Source: Branchiostoma floridae (Eukaryota; Chordata; Leptocardii; Amphioxiformes; Branchiostomatidae). From it: a stretch of 64,000 nucleotides of DNA. The DNA is taken from contig NC_049983.1 in NCBI RefSeq assembly GCF_000003815.2, positions 4,191,059-4,255,058 of the forward strand, read 5' to 3'. The notes beneath the pieces were generated by a model. That model was not told the origin of the DNA. It saw only the letters and a list, made by a program, of their open reading frames with translations, and searched no databases. Shown here one piece after another: positions 52,780 to 64,000 of this stretch. A program made the position numbers and the translations under genes. Position 1 is the first letter of the stretch, and every line of letters starts with the position of its first letter.

Positions 52780-54670
52780 TATCACCCCCTCGTAGTTATG
52801 ATGTTGATAATGATCAGGTTGTATCACCTTCAGATATCTGCGGCCATCTCCATTCCTGTTGTCAGCAAGGTGGTGGTCAGGTTTGGCAAGAGGATACCGT
52901 TCATGTGCTTTCAACTGGTAAGACTTGATTCACCATTTTTTCATAATCTACTAGTATATAGAATTTTCACAGTAATGTTGGTAGCGCCGAATCACTGTGG
53001 TCACCTGTTATTAGGAATTGGTGGCTCGTGTCCATAAATATACAACCAGTACAAAACAGCCACACAACTGTCATACACATCAGAAATAAAGCTTCACAAA
53101 ACACTACAAATATTGGTCTTCAAATGTTTGTTGAGAAGAAGACCGGCCATGGAAAAAACAACATAAGCATCATCGCCGTTGTTTTCCCCAGGGAGTGTGG
53201 CCCCGCAGGTGGCAGACGAGCGAGCGCCCAAAAGATTTATTACTCTAACAAATGATTCGTATCGTCTATAAAAATGAAACTTCACAGAGTGATGTCGAAT
53301 ATGTTTCCCAATTCGTACACAGAGTTTTTTTGTGATTTTGACGTTGTCGTTTTTCGTAATGATTTTGTTAGTCGGGCCGCCGCATTCAGTGCATTTCGCC
53401 CGTTTCCCATGAAAACATGACCTGGATGGTGAAAGATTTAGCCCTCCTCGCGGGAGACAAGAAGCACACACAATCACAATTCTACTGCCAAAAAGAAGCA
53501 AATATATCATAGAAATAAAATTTGTATTTATTGTTATTTGAATTGGTCACCAGCTTCCGAAAAGAGAAAATTGCAACAGGGGGGCAAGTTAGGGCGAACT
53601 GTCTAGCGCAGCACAAAGTTTATATTCACGAAAACGTCCTCAGCGTTTGCCACCTGTAACTAGGAGAGTGAAGGGTTCATGAACCATATGAATGCATTCC
53701 TTATCCGGGCATGTTCTTAAGATGAATGTGTTAAAGATTCATTGATCAAAACTTGACCACTCTCTGGCAGCTAGTGATGGAGCGCCGTGGGTTCGAGCGC
53801 GTAAAAGGGGGGGGGGGGGGGGGGGGCTGTAGGGCGGCCCCCCTTAATTTAGAGAGCATTAAAAGTTCATGACCAACCGATGGTATATTTTACAATACAA
53901 TACTAAAATGTGACATATGTTACCATATCGCAGTCATATGCTATTCTGCGTTTAAAAAAAAAATACAAATTTATATGGTATATATATATTGCACTGAGTT
54001 GGTAAATTGATAATGCTGCATCTTTTGCTGCAAACAATTGCACAATTGAACTTCGAAAGATAAAGTCATTGAATACTTCTAGGTGTTTGAATTATATCCA
54101 TGGCAGCCGTGAGCGCATTAATTTTTGTCCGCCTTAAAACTCAAATGTATTCGACCATACCGTAGTCAAATCAGCTGCAAAAGGAGCAAAAATATGTGGA
54201 AAATTGCAACTTACATAAACACGGATATTAATGTATAATTGACAAGGTCAATTCCAAATTCAAATAAAAAAGATAATTGTTCGCCATACCGGCACCCTTT
54301 GGCTGTTTAGTTCACCGTTCCTAACAACTTTCCTAACAATTTTTTTTTGCCAGCCTTTCTGTGTTTAACAATTTGTCCACGAGTACAATTCTTTCGTGGC
54401 ATTACTATTCTTTCTTGAAGCATTTTCTTGAAGTAAGACTATTCTTCTTGAAATTCTAATATTCTTAAGAGCGAACATCTTTTTGACAAACAATTTCTTT
54501 ACTTAAAGTGCTCATTATTTTGATGATATCAGGGAAAGAATCTTCAAGTTTTTTTCCTTCTTGCAATTCTTATGAAGAAAATGTGTCCAAGAGATACAAA
54601 AAAAAAAAAAACTACGAAGAAGAAAAAAAAAAGGTATTGTTTTGACTATCACGTGTTTTTTTCTCCATAT
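52780..54670. other. No recognised exon upstream of the MFSD2-like exons
   Basis: I searched this stretch for the preceding transmembrane exons of the transporter and found none. It has a G run at 53807-53826 and several A runs. The remaining 5' exons must be divergent, lost, or further left, with the LRR gene nested in an intron. Confidence 0.5.
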
Positions 54671-54673
54671 CAG

Positions 54674-54789
54674 GCTCTTATTCCAACAGCCCTGGGGCTC
54701 CTACTTATCCCAAGTAGAAGTGTGGTGGCAATATTTATATTATCCACCTGTACGGGTATATCAGGATCTGCGGGATTCTTCATACCATG
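54674..54789 (+). CDS. MFSD2-like exon a (transmembrane segment)
   Basis: The acceptor is catatcag; the donor gtgggt leaves TG, completed to Trp by the next exon. It encodes about 38 residues, largely hydrophobic: ALIPTALGLLLIPSRSVVAI, then FILSTCTGISGSAGFFIP. Confidence 0.78.
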
Positions 54790-57700
54790 GTGGGTAACAT
54801 TATCAAAAAATGTTTACGAAGACACAGCCTCTCTCATTATGAAACTCAAAAGATGAACCGCTGCAAAAACCTGAGGTATAGAAACATTGAAACATAAGAA
54901 AGAGATAAATGCAGAAGGAAGGAAGATATCCAATCTCGGGGTGGGTACCAGTACAAAACCGTTTTTTCCTGTTGGGCCGGTCCAGAAAAACTGGACCTAA
55001 AAAATCAGTTGGGCCGATTCGAGAATGAACTCAGATTATATCGGCAGGTATGTGTTTTGTGACTTACGGGTCCAAGTAAAGAACAAGAGTGAAGTATAGC
55101 AGAGTTGTAATATTTGTAATATTTATGTAACAAAGAGACAGGAGTGGCAAACTTTATAGACTTAGATACAATTTATCTTTCCTTGTTCCATACTGTATAA
55201 AGTAATTGTTTTACAGACACATTCACATTTATAAAACAAGTTTAGACAAACCTTTGATTACGACAAAACCAATGCTCATCCATTTTCACCATAACAAAGA
55301 AGTATAAAGTCGAATTTGTTTGACTATAATTCTTGTAGTAGCTTTTGATATATACATGAATCTTTATTAACTTTTCCTAACCCAGTCGGCGTAATACATA
55401 TTTATTCATTCAATAATTGCTGCTTGTTGTAAATGATATATTGCTATTTATACCTTACCGAAATCTGACAAATTTGAAAAAAAAGTCTCGTTTATCAAAC
55501 TTTGGCCTTATTGAGCTAGCTAAACTGTAATTTCCAACACAGATATTAGACTCACCCAAATTTTCGACTGAACAGCACCAGTCTTTGTCAAGGCATGAAA
55601 AATCCACTGATGTCGTGACGTCACGATATGCAGACAGAACACGTGACTCAGTAAGCAGTGGATCATAGGTTGCAGGAAGTCTATGGCGCCCACCGTCTCT
55701 GTTCAGGGTGGGTGTAAAGCTCTGGTGTTTACTGATTTTAGTGTTCTATGTGCATAACGTGACGTCACGACAGCAGCGGATTGTTCATTCCTTGACAAAG
55801 ACAAAGTTCAGTTGAAAATTTGGGTGAGTCCAATTTTTGTGTCAGATATTACAGTTTAACTAGCTCAATAATGACTTCTACCAACACACCCAGATGGACT
55901 TTCAACTTAAAACTTTGTCCTTAGTCTGTTTTGTGTTTGTTTGTTTGTGTTCCTCATAGGGCAATGATTAGTGACGTCGGAGAGGACTACATCTTGCAAA
56001 ATGGCAGGCGACTTGACACGGGGTTTTTCAGCATGGCTCTGTCCGTGAAAAGTCTCACCGACACTTTAGGCCAAGGGCTGACAACCATTGCACTAGAGTA
56101 AGGAATGCAGCCAGTATCTATATATTCTGGATCTGAGTTAAAATTGTATAGTAAAGGTGCACTCTCACCGCACTTGCGTCTTAGCTTGTGTCACGGCGGG
56201 GTTCGTTCACTGCGTCACTGTTTTGATATTTTCTCCGATTTTTCATAATTTAGATATTGCGTAATGCGTAAAAGTATCACTCAGACGACAACCAAATACA
56301 CAAAAAGTTAGAAAATCTTTGAAATTCGTCGAGTATCTTTCGAACCCCGCAGTGACGCAAGCTTGGTGCAAGTGCAGTGGGAGTGCACTTTAACTTCCAA
56401 CACTTTCAAATTCAGGACCCAAATTTTCGCCTGTCCAACTTCAGTCCTTGTCAAGAAATGAGCATCATCCACTGCTTCTGTGATGTCACGTTATGCAGAT
56501 AGAGCATTTTGTGAGCAGTGGATCATATATCTATAGACTATAGCACCCCCAGTCAATGATGTTGTATCTATAAAGGCATTGAAGGAAAGGCTGTTCCTGG
56601 CATCCACACGTGTATGACATATTTTTTGTCAAACATACAGAACGAAGTGTTCTACGTACAATGGAATGTTCATTCAAGCACAAAGCAAAATCTATAAAGG
56701 GACAGTCCAACATCATATTCTTTGTCTCTAGTTATTCGATTCCGTCCAAGGTACACCGGATCAATTCAGATTGATCCTAAATTGAGCTGTAAACAATCCT
56801 TCATTCGAATTGGTCCTATAATATGATAATGCTACTTCACCTTTTTCGGCGGTGTAGCCTGTATTCATTTACGTTGTTTTCAAAACGGTATTTAAAGATA
56901 TCAAGTACTTACGCAATTACAATAAGTTGTATACTTTGCATTATTTTGAAAATATAATCTAAATTCACCGTCCATCAACTTAACACTCTTTAATACGTCT
57001 ACAATGAATATAGGTTACCCCGCGGATAAAAGTGAACTAGCGTTACAGAAAACTGAACCAATTTTGCTCCGTGAGACCTGAGGGTTTAATAGTAGTAACG
57101 TTAGTATTTTTATTTGGTGTTAGTTAGTCTCTGTTTTTTTTCCGCGCAGAATTGGAGGCTACAAAACTGGAGCTTGTGTTCAGCCTGCCTCTGTGGGCAC
57201 GTCGTTACGGATACTCGTGTCAGCATTCCCAGCAGTCTTTTCTCTCCTGGCTGTGGCGGTGATATGGAAATATCCCATCACGGAGGACAGACGAAGGAAA
57301 ACTAAGGAAGAGCTAGAAAACAGGCAAGTAATAAATGATTATCGTTTTGAAATCAACAAGATACTTTGCCAATTGTTTTCATTCTCCTACACAGAGACAT
57401 CCAACGGCGCCAGCAAACCGCCTCTTGTCTGTACTCTGCTTTCTCATCCGTCACGATCAGTTCTTGACCGCCTTGCTTATACATGTTAATGAGCTTACCC
57501 TTATGAGTGCGAGATCCCCTTTGAAAAAAATGAAAGGCCTAATCTCTGATTCTTTCACTATGTTATTGTTTTATGTTCTTGTTTTATAACCTATATATTG
57601 CATAAGACGTAAAAGATGACTTAGAAGACGTCAGTATCCATAAAAAGTGAGAAAAATCGTTCTTTATTCCTGAAATTCGTTGCGTATCTTTCGAACCCGC

Positions 57701-59259
57701 AGTGACGCAAGTGCAGTGAGAGTGCACCTTAAGTCATTTGCATCAACTCCGTCTTAACTCGACTTACCTTTGCTTCCTTAGTTACTGGACTACTACAAAT
57801 TGTCTTCATCGCATTTGCATATCATTCATAGTTAGTATATAAAACCTCATCTACATATTCAGTGTCACTAACGAAAGACAGCGGATATTATCTAAAACTT
57901 AGAGCACAGCCATCTGTCCTCAGCCAATCAGGGGTGAGGATTTTGTTGCTTTGAAATCCACATAGTATGGTCAGAAGTTAGTTAGAGCACCTCTGTCCCG
58001 TGAGGCAGAGGACTGGTGCTCTAACTAACTCGGCATGCTGTTTCAGCCAACCAAGAGCTAGACTTTCCCTCCTGTCAAGGGACAGACGTGCTCTAACCAA
58101 CGCAATCAATCAGACTATACTCAAGACGCCCACTTTCAACATGACATTTCAACAGATGGTCATCTTTAACCTAGATTAGCAAGGATACAATGAGACCACA
58201 CAAAAATCATACGGAAGATCTTGTATTCACAACAACAAACAGTTCAGTAAAACTACATGGACAGTTATAACATTCTCACTCATTTTTGAAAGTCTACCAA
58301 GCAAGAAAAGAACAAACAAGAGAGCATGATAAATTGAGAATTGATAAACAAATTAATGAGAAACTACAACAAAACTCGACAACCTTTTATGTCATGTTTA
58401 ACTAGAAAGTAAAAACAAAGGCACTTACAATTCTAACACTAACAGTTGAAGAACAAAACCCAGTATCTATACTCCAACGTACTCCAAAAACTGGTCACCA
58501 AGCATGGTGAAAGACTCGACATGACTTCTGGAGCTCCTTTCCCAGAGTGAACTCCTCTATGAGTCTGATGACATAGTACAAAAATCCCGCTAAAAAGCCA
58601 GAGTTAAATTAAAATTTAAACTTGATTGGATAAAATAGTCACATGGTACCCGTCCACCAGGGACGTCTCCAGACAACCTGTCTCAGGCGTCTTGTATAGG
58701 CTGTGTCTCAGGAGGCTTTCTGCTCTCCACTGACAGAACCCCAAAGTAAAACCACATGTGGGCTGGAGAAGAAAATCGCACACCAAAACATTCCCAAGCA
58801 TATAATTTTCACCTATTTCAAAGTGTAAATCTTTGTCAATATCTATGATTTGCTTCGGACAGATGGCTGTGCTCTAAGTCAGTTCAAGCATGGGCGGATA
58901 TCTCGTCTATGTGGATATCCCTGCCCTCTCTCGGGGGATGCCAACAAACTCCTTTAGAGGGCGGGGCTATACTATTACGTCTGACCATTTCCCAAATCAT
59001 ATCCCGTTGCTTCTATGCGCCGTATCTTATTACCTGGATATCTTATCTTATCTTGATTGACGTATGTATAATTTTTTCTTGTTGTAGGAGGAAGTCCAAC
59101 AAGGAAGAAAATTGGAAAGAGTGTAATGGTCACGAACTTTTACATCCGAGAAACGCTGACACAACAGACACATTAACAACCTCCTATGAAGAAGATGTCC
59201 TTCTGTCACCAGATTTAGATCTATCAGTACTGGAGGACTGCAAAGAGTCTATTCTCTAG
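54674..59259 (+). CDS. MFSD2-like transporter gene, last four exons
   Basis: Exons 54674-54789, 55960-56097, 57150-57323 and 59088-59259 join in a continuous frame (phases 0, 2, 2, 2). MFSD2 proteins belong to the GPH/MFS superfamily; vertebrate MFSD2A carries lysophosphatidylcholine across the plasma membrane with sodium. The resemblance is in the last third: an LLIPSRSVVAIFILSTCTGI helix, IPWAMISDVGEDY (the W-x-M-x-x-D-V motif), FFSMALSVKSLTDTLGQGL, LEIGGYKTGACVQP, and the PITEDRRRKTKEELENR tail. The typical 12 transmembrane helices require about eight more upstream exons that I cannot find. It is either a partial view of an intact gene or a 5'-truncated copy. No stop or frameshift interrupts the visible part. 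Confidence 0.8.
55508..55871. mobile_element. 364-bp hairpin MITE in an MFSD2-like intron
   Basis: TTATTGAGCTAGCTAAACTG, then AGACTCACCCAAATTTTC..CTGAAC and TGTCGTGACGTCACG, are mirrored as the reverse complement at the right end. A diverged partial copy lies at about 56395-56520. Confidence 0.8.
55960..56097 (+). CDS. MFSD2-like exon b
   Basis: The acceptor is cctcatag, the donor gtaagg. It encodes WAMISDVGEDYILQNGRRLD and FFSMALSVKSLTDTLGQGLT. The M-x-x-D-V-x-x-D/E-Y motif and following FFS helix are diagnostic of MFSD2/GPH transporters. Confidence 0.83.
56152..56395. mobile_element. Hairpin MITE with GTGCACTCTCACCGCACTTGC ends
   Basis: The left end AAAGGTGCACTCTCACCGCA and the right end TGCAGTGGGAGTGCACTTTA are inverted repeats; inner CGGGGTTCG/CGAACCCCG also pairs. 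A partial copy is at 57600-57735. Both lie in MFSD2-like introns. Confidence 0.8.
57150..57323 (+). CDS. MFSD2-like exon c (last helix), followed by a GC donor
   Basis: The acceptor is gcgcag. It encodes IGGYKTGACVQPASVGTSLR, the helix VSAFPAVFSLLAVAVIWKYP, and ITEDRRRKTKEELEN. The only donor that keeps the frame with the final exon is CAG|GCAAGT, a GC-AG intron. The nearby GT at 57328 would shift the frame. Confidence 0.82.
57897..58879. mobile_element. 983-bp inverted-repeat element in the last MFSD2-like intron
   Basis: ACTTAGAGCACAGCCATCTG at the left returns as CAGATGGCTGTGCTCTAAGT at the right. An inner hairpin lies at 57976-58032 (GTTAGTTAGAGCACC ... GGTGCTCTAACTAAC). No transposase. 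Confidence 0.72.
59088..59259 (+). CDS. MFSD2-like exon d (cytoplasmic tail and stop)
   Basis: The acceptor is cttgttgtag. It encodes 56 residues from RKSNKEENWKECNGHELLHP to LDLSVLEDCKESIL before TAG: a hydrophilic, acidic cytoplasmic tail with no known motif. Confidence 0.75.
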
Positions 59260-59954
59260 TTTCCAGGAACTTCGAATTCGAGGCCCATATGCCCGTTTAA
59301 TTGCACACCCCATTTGTCAGCGTATTTCGTGCAATTATCCGGATAGTGCAACAAAGCGAAGTTGTTTGGTGATTCCGTGCAATTAACAGAAGTGTGCGTT
59401 TATCCGTTGTGCAATTAACTGGATTTTACTGTATCAATATGATATATGTACTATGTTAACACTATATGGATTCGTGTTACCTCTGTAGTTAAACAACGCC
59501 GACTACTCCTTGCCGGCCTTGTATGTGGTTCGTAGTATAGAGCCAGCCGGAAAACTCTTGTTCTGGACACCTGTTTTCTATAAGAAAAATGTTGGTCGCC
59601 CAAGGCTAACCTTGAAGAAGCTTAATGAATTAGAAACTTGACTTGACAGTCCGAAACTTCTCACAGTAATGTATGACAGACTGTACTGGAAGTCAACTTC
59701 ACTTGCTGCACCTTATAGAGGATGACAAATAATGATGTAATCCATTGTCATTGAATGAGGCAAATCTGTGTGTATGAGCATTGTTTACAGGAAATATAGT
59801 TCCCAGATGTATTGCCTTTTGCCAAATGAAGTTTTCCTTCTAAGGTATTCTATGATAAATGTTTTAATGATGATGAAAAGCATGTGATGTAAGTTTGAAT
59901 TATATCGGTTGATCATCTTCTCTAACCTCAGGTGCAATCAACATATTTAAGTGG

Positions 59955-60052
59955 AATAAAAAGTTTTGAGGTTTTATTTTAACAAAGATTGTAGGATCTC
60001 CTTATAATTTATGTAAATAACACCCTGATTTGCATGATTTATGTCTAATAAA
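59955..60052 (+). terminator. Polyadenylation signals of the MFSD2-like gene
   Basis: Two AATAAA words at 59955-59960 and 60047-60052, about 700-790 bp after the stop codon and on the same strand. Either could end the transcript; the choice is inferred. Confidence 0.5.
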
Positions 60053-60273
60053 GTTCACATTTATTACATGTACTTAACTTCCTGTTAAATGCTTTAAACA
60101 TGAAATTCCTGTCATTTACATGCACCACTACGGTAACTGTTATAGTGTTAAACATTGAATATATGGAATTATATTTTTTTTTGTTTAATCTGCAAAACTA
60201 ATGAAGTCAGTCTCATGTGCGTGATTGATTATCAATTATCGTTATTCCTCTCTTTCTCAGCGACAATTGTCAC

Positions 60274-60682
60274 TAGCATGGATACCATACCCCAACCTCA
60301 AAAATATCTTTCGTGCAGGGGTCTGGCAGGATGGCTGTAGAAATGTTCTCGAAGGCCCTTGATCAGAGGGAGGAGAACCTAGAATTTATGACCACTCACA
60401 CCACAGGTAGCCAGCTACAACACACCACAGTTGGTCAGCAGGCTATCACAGTAGCGAATCAGGTACTAAGTGGTCACTGTTATGGATTCAAAAAATACAG
60501 TTGGCGGTCTTCAACCAATCATGGTAGGGGTGTAATTACCTCCTGCTGATCCTGCTGCTGTTCTATTGGTGGAGTTTTTTGCCCACTATCTGATGCAAAA
60601 TTGAGAAGCCGGCCTATGCCATCCGGCCAGGCCCCTGCACGATAGATACTTGAGATCGGGCTGGGGTTTGGTAACCAGGCTA
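60274..60682. mobile_element. MITE related to 52244-52777
   Basis: The left end TAGCATGGATACCATACCCC and the right end GGGGTTTGGTAACCAGGCTA are diverged inverted repeats of about 50 bp (including ATCTTTCGTGCAGGGG / CCCCTGCACGATAGAT). The body shares the GAAGGCCCTTGATCAGAGGG word with the other copy. Confidence 0.8.
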
Positions 60683-60699
60683 AATTGTCACCTGTTTCC

Positions 60700-61360
60700 G
60701 CAGAACGATGTAAAAATGCACAAGTACAAGTATTAGATTTACTCATTAGATGGTACATTATTTATCATAGATAAAATTCAATATGGTTGCTTAGTGCAAG
60801 GAGGTTAACCTCCTTGCTTAGTGTAACAAGAGATATGGAGATTATCCTAGCATAAAATGAATAAAATCACAACCAAATCAATTATATTTAACACCACTTT
60901 AACCATCAATGTACAGGTATATATAATTAAATCTACCACATTCAATTTGGTAAGTAATGAGACCTACATTTGTATTCTGCAATGAACTATGAACCAGTCA
61001 TGTAGATGTACTGAAATTAACCACATTGGTAAGCAATGAAAATGGATATCAACTCCCAATAAGTTAAAGGGGCTACCCACTTGTCTTGAGATTAATAAAT
61101 AAATGACACCTACATTTGTATGCTGCAATGAAATATGAACCAGTCAGAATTGCCCTTAGTGATGCGACAGATGTTCAACAAAACATTGTGATTGGATGGA
61201 ATTTTAATATCCTGGCACAGTAGATTGCATAAACTAAAACCATGTGCCTTTCACATGTTTTGCTCCTCTTCAAATGACCATGGTCTCTTTGTACTGAACT
61301 CAACTACTAAGAGCAAAAATGATTTTAAGTTAGCTTCCGAATTCACTTTTCAGCTTGTAA
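60700..61360. other. Stretch without a recognised feature
   Basis: AT-rich. Two diverged phrases around ACCTACATTTGTATKCTGCA (about 60962 and 61108) hint at a ~145-bp duplication. It probably holds the 3' untranslated region of the minus-strand WW gene. Confidence 0.4.
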
Positions 61361-61364
61361 AAAT

Positions 61365-61836
61365 TCATCCCTCTGACTCAAGTTGCTCCAAGGCTCTGCG
61401 ACTTTCTTCTGTTAACTGAGATGAAACACTGGGCGGCAGTGTCCACAAAGTCTCTTCCGTTCTCTTGTTGTGAAAAAAAAGTTTGCCAACATTCCTGACA
61501 TCCTCCTTATGATGGACTCTGTGGACTTCCCAGCCATGTGTCAGGTGCGACACCTGGTGAGGGATGCCGCAACTGCAGGCTCCCTCTGTGTCCTCCTCTG
61601 GTGACATCAGTGTGGGGAGTTGGCTAAGGTTAATGTTGCGGGGAACCTCGTAGTGATCCTCCAGCATGTCATCTGAAAGAGGCTCCTGGGGTTGGATTTG
61701 CTGTTCCTGCTGCAGTTGCCAGGGGGAGCTTTTGATCTGTTCTCTACCTTCTGAACCACCTTCGGATGGTACTGACATGTAACGCTGGAGGGGGTTCTTT
61801 ACCGCTGGTTTTCTGGTCTCCTCGACACTTTTCGAC
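61365..61836 (-). CDS. Last exon of a WW-domain protein
   Basis: The acceptor cttcctttccag with phase 2 opens a frame of 156 codons to TGA. It is hydrophilic (QLQQEQQIQPQEPLSDDML, DHYEVPRNINLSQLPTLMSP), followed by a WW-like segment: HGWEVHRVHHKED ... GKLFFHNKRTEETLWTLPP. The two Trp ~30 residues apart, the F-F-H-N-K-R-T-x-x-T core and the terminal P are as in WW domains. The protein ends LEQLESEG. An in-frame ATG at 61877 offers an alternative start if there is no upstream exon. I do not recognise the family; the rest of the gene would lie above 61836. Confidence 0.6.
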
Positions 61837-61882
61837 CTGGAAAGGAAGTACAGGAATAAGTTAAGATGGTCCTCCATATCTG

Positions 61883-62440
61883 TACAGTCAAACCTGTATT
61901 AGCGGGCACCTTTGCACAGTGACCACCTGGCCATTGTGCCCACTTTCTGTCGGTCCCTTGGATATTTCCCGTTGACCTAAGCATTAAGAAATAGTCTATA
62001 GCGGCCACCTGTCCAACGCAGCCATGGCCACAAGATTTCCGGTCCCGTTGATACAGAAACACATCTGCCTATTCCGACCATACGGCAGCTGTATGTCACC
62101 ATGTGCAAAATCGTAATTTGCGAGATTTTGAGTTCCCGACAGGGTCATTTTGGCAATAGCGGAAGGTACGCGAGCCTTGTACATTAGAGTGCAAGTCAAC
62201 ATTATGCATGGCAATTTACCAATCATTTTTCGTAGATTTGACTTTGGTAGGGTAAGATAAATTCTGAGACGATCGAGACAATGTTACTCTGTGAGAGAGA
62301 TTGATGGGCGCTGATAAACATGTTTAACTTAATGATCATGTTCAATTGATCAACATTTTTCTATAATGGCATTTTTTCTAGAGTGGCCACCTGTCTATAG
62401 TGACCATATTTCTTCAGTCCCTTGAGTGGCTGCTATTCAA
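61883..62440. mobile_element. MITE-like repeat, second copy of 46409-46898
   Basis: Begins TACAGTCAAACCTGTATTAG and shares GGTCCCTTGGATATT, TGACCTAAGCATTAAGAAAT, GGTCCCGTTGATACAGAAAC and a terminal CTTGAGTGGCTGC with the 46-kb copy. The right terminal repeat is lost. It lies just upstream of the WW exon. Confidence 0.75.
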
Positions 62441-62681
62441 ATCATTATTTCATTTTATTCAAAATCCCATTCAGAAAGTTTCAATTCCTCCTTGGTGAAT
62501 ACTAAACTATCAGCTTGGAGCACCACTGGATAACAACTTTACTTTTAGACATAGAAAGCAGAACCTGCAAAAGGCACTCCCTTGACAGAGGGAGCTGGAG
62601 ATCAGCTATCATCAGACCTGAATGACATCCCTCAACATCCAACACTCGTAAGACAGGGAACAATAGACGCTAGGGGTTGGT

Positions 62682-63245
62682 ACTGGTACAGAAAATTAAG
62701 GTCCAGGTACGGTTCAGGTCCAGACCATGAACCTGGGCCTACTAATAATTATCTGTGATGTTATCATAATCAAAAACACGGCCAATTTTGCTGACAAAGG
62801 ATTCTGTTTAGTTTAGTATCTGACGTCCATTGGCGTTTTAAAATCCTATCTTTATGCTACAAAAACAACAACTGCCTCTCTTTTAGACCTTATTGGACCG
62901 GTCCAGAAAAACTGGAGCTGAAAAAATCGTTGGATCGGATGTTGGACCGATTGGAAAATGAACAGAATATATGATCAGGCATTTACACGTTTTGCGGCTT
63001 ACCGGTCGAGGAAAATAGAGTAGAGTCTATAGTCATTTCTACCCAGTTTTACAGTCAATCGTACAGAGGAAGTTGCCTTGTAGGATTTTAAAATGCCAGT
63101 GGGAGTCGAATGCCCCACCAAACAGAATCCTTTGTAGCAAATTAGACCATTAATTTGTGCATCGTCCATTCACAAGTTGACCTGGACCTGATCCTCTGCT
63201 GCCTATGGACCTGAACCGGATCTGGACCTGAATTTTCTGTACCGG
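62682..63245. mobile_element. 564-bp inverted-repeat element (GGTACAGAAAATT ends)
   Basis: The left end ACTGGTACAGAAAATTAAGG and the right end TGAATTTTCTGTACCGGT are inverted repeats followed by GGTCCAG-rich text. The interior GGACCGGTCCAGAAAAACTG block is shared with a fragment at about 54945-55070. Confidence 0.75.
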
Positions 63246-63249
63246 TGTG

Positions 63250-63325
63250 ACAGCGATCTCGCCCCCCCTGTGATCTCGCCCCCCCGGGGGGCGAGATCAC
63301 TAGCGTTTTCGCCCCCCCTCAAAGC
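63250..63325. repeat. GC palindrome with GATCTCGCCCCCCC words
   Basis: The words GATCTCGCCCCCCCTG, then TGATCTCGCCCCCCC and GGGGGGCGAGATCA, form a nearly perfect palindrome at 63270-63300 preceded by a direct copy. Beyond it, 63330-64000 shows no recognised gene. Confidence 0.7.
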
Positions 63326-64000
63326 AGCTGGTTACTACATATTACAGGTGCGCTACCTGGCACTATACTGCACCTGGGGAGTAATGTATATGGTGTGTTA
63401 CCTGGTACCTATATGGCACCATATTACCGTACCGTAAGATGTCATACCTCGAAAGTCGATACTATATTGTTCGGTGCAAACATAACATTGAAATGAAAAA
63501 GACAATTTTTGCAGCTGAGGTGGCATAAAAACAGTGCTACTGCGAACGTATAAATCAACACCGTCTATGGTACGGAATACGTCAGCTATATGTTTTCAAT
63601 TTATCACAGTGTTTTCTTTCTTGTGCTGGAAACATTTCCAAAGCCCTAACAAAAACACACGTGAATAATAGTTTCTCATTATAAACACTATCTACGCGCA
63701 AGTTGATATAGCTGTTGCTAAATGCTACACAAACACTGGTAAAGTACCAGTCTTAAGAAATACGGGTAAATGCATCAGTTCCTAAATACTAGAAAAAACA
63801 GTCATGTTGGAGGTGAAGATATCCCTTGGCCAGGTGCATATACCAAAATGTGCGTTATTCTAATTAATACCTAATATTTGCATAATTAATAAAGACATTA
63901 CATAGTTATTTTGTGGTCACTCCATGGTAGAGACTTCATATTGGAGATATATAGGTTGCTTGAGGACAGGTGAATACAATGAAATACATCTTATGTCAAG

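Noticed and set aside
52504..53037. Opposite-strand frames of 125-136 codons
   Set aside because: They fall in and next to the TAGCCTGG MITE; the copy at 60274-60682 does not keep either frame.

Overview
This is a eukaryotic window: coding sequence is sparse, split by introns with GT-AG and one GC-AG border, and surrounded by many different transposon remnants, hairpin elements and tandem repeats. The domain-shuffled secreted protein (CUB, sushi and tectonin modules), the LRR membrane proteins and the density of short inverted-repeat elements suggest an invertebrate deuterostome, most likely an amphioxus (Branchiostoma). The organism call is an inference, not proven by any single sequence.

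Layout. (1) 2.1-27.3 kb, minus strand: one large secreted multidomain gene. I rebuilt its exons from domain matches and splice signals. The reading phase is continuous from a signal-peptide exon at 27268 down to 8073, giving signal peptide - CUB - CUB - sushi - CUB - CUB - tectonin. Two further tectonin-like exons lie at 4.5 and 2.2 kb, and the 3' end may run off the left edge. Its introns hold a Tc1/mariner palindrome, a TTAA-flanked MITE, a 4.1-kb terminal-inverted-repeat element and several repeat families. (2) 27.05-43.12 kb: a tandem array of five ~2.0-kb units. Each unit carries a copy of the signal-peptide first exon plus the 3' part of a LINE, so one gene has five candidate first exons. 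Unit 2 is split by a 6.3-kb nest of insertions that includes a ~2-kb foldback palindrome made of 69-bp units. (3) 43.1-43.4 kb: a broken LRR paralogue joined to LINE sequence. (4) 47.2-48.3 kb, minus strand: an intact single-exon LRR type I membrane protein. (5) 54.7-60.1 kb, plus strand: the last four exons and polyadenylation signals of an MFSD2-like transporter gene; I could not find its 5' exons. (6) 61.4-61.8 kb, minus strand: the last exon of an unrecognised WW-domain protein. The remainder, to 64 kb, is repeats and unannotated sequence.

The genes do not form an operon or pathway. The most noteworthy points are the CUB/sushi/tectonin architecture, the fivefold amplification of its signal-peptide exon, the loss of cysteines in disulphide pairs in two CUB domains, and the foldback element whose repeat unit keeps a multiple of three bases in almost every copy.
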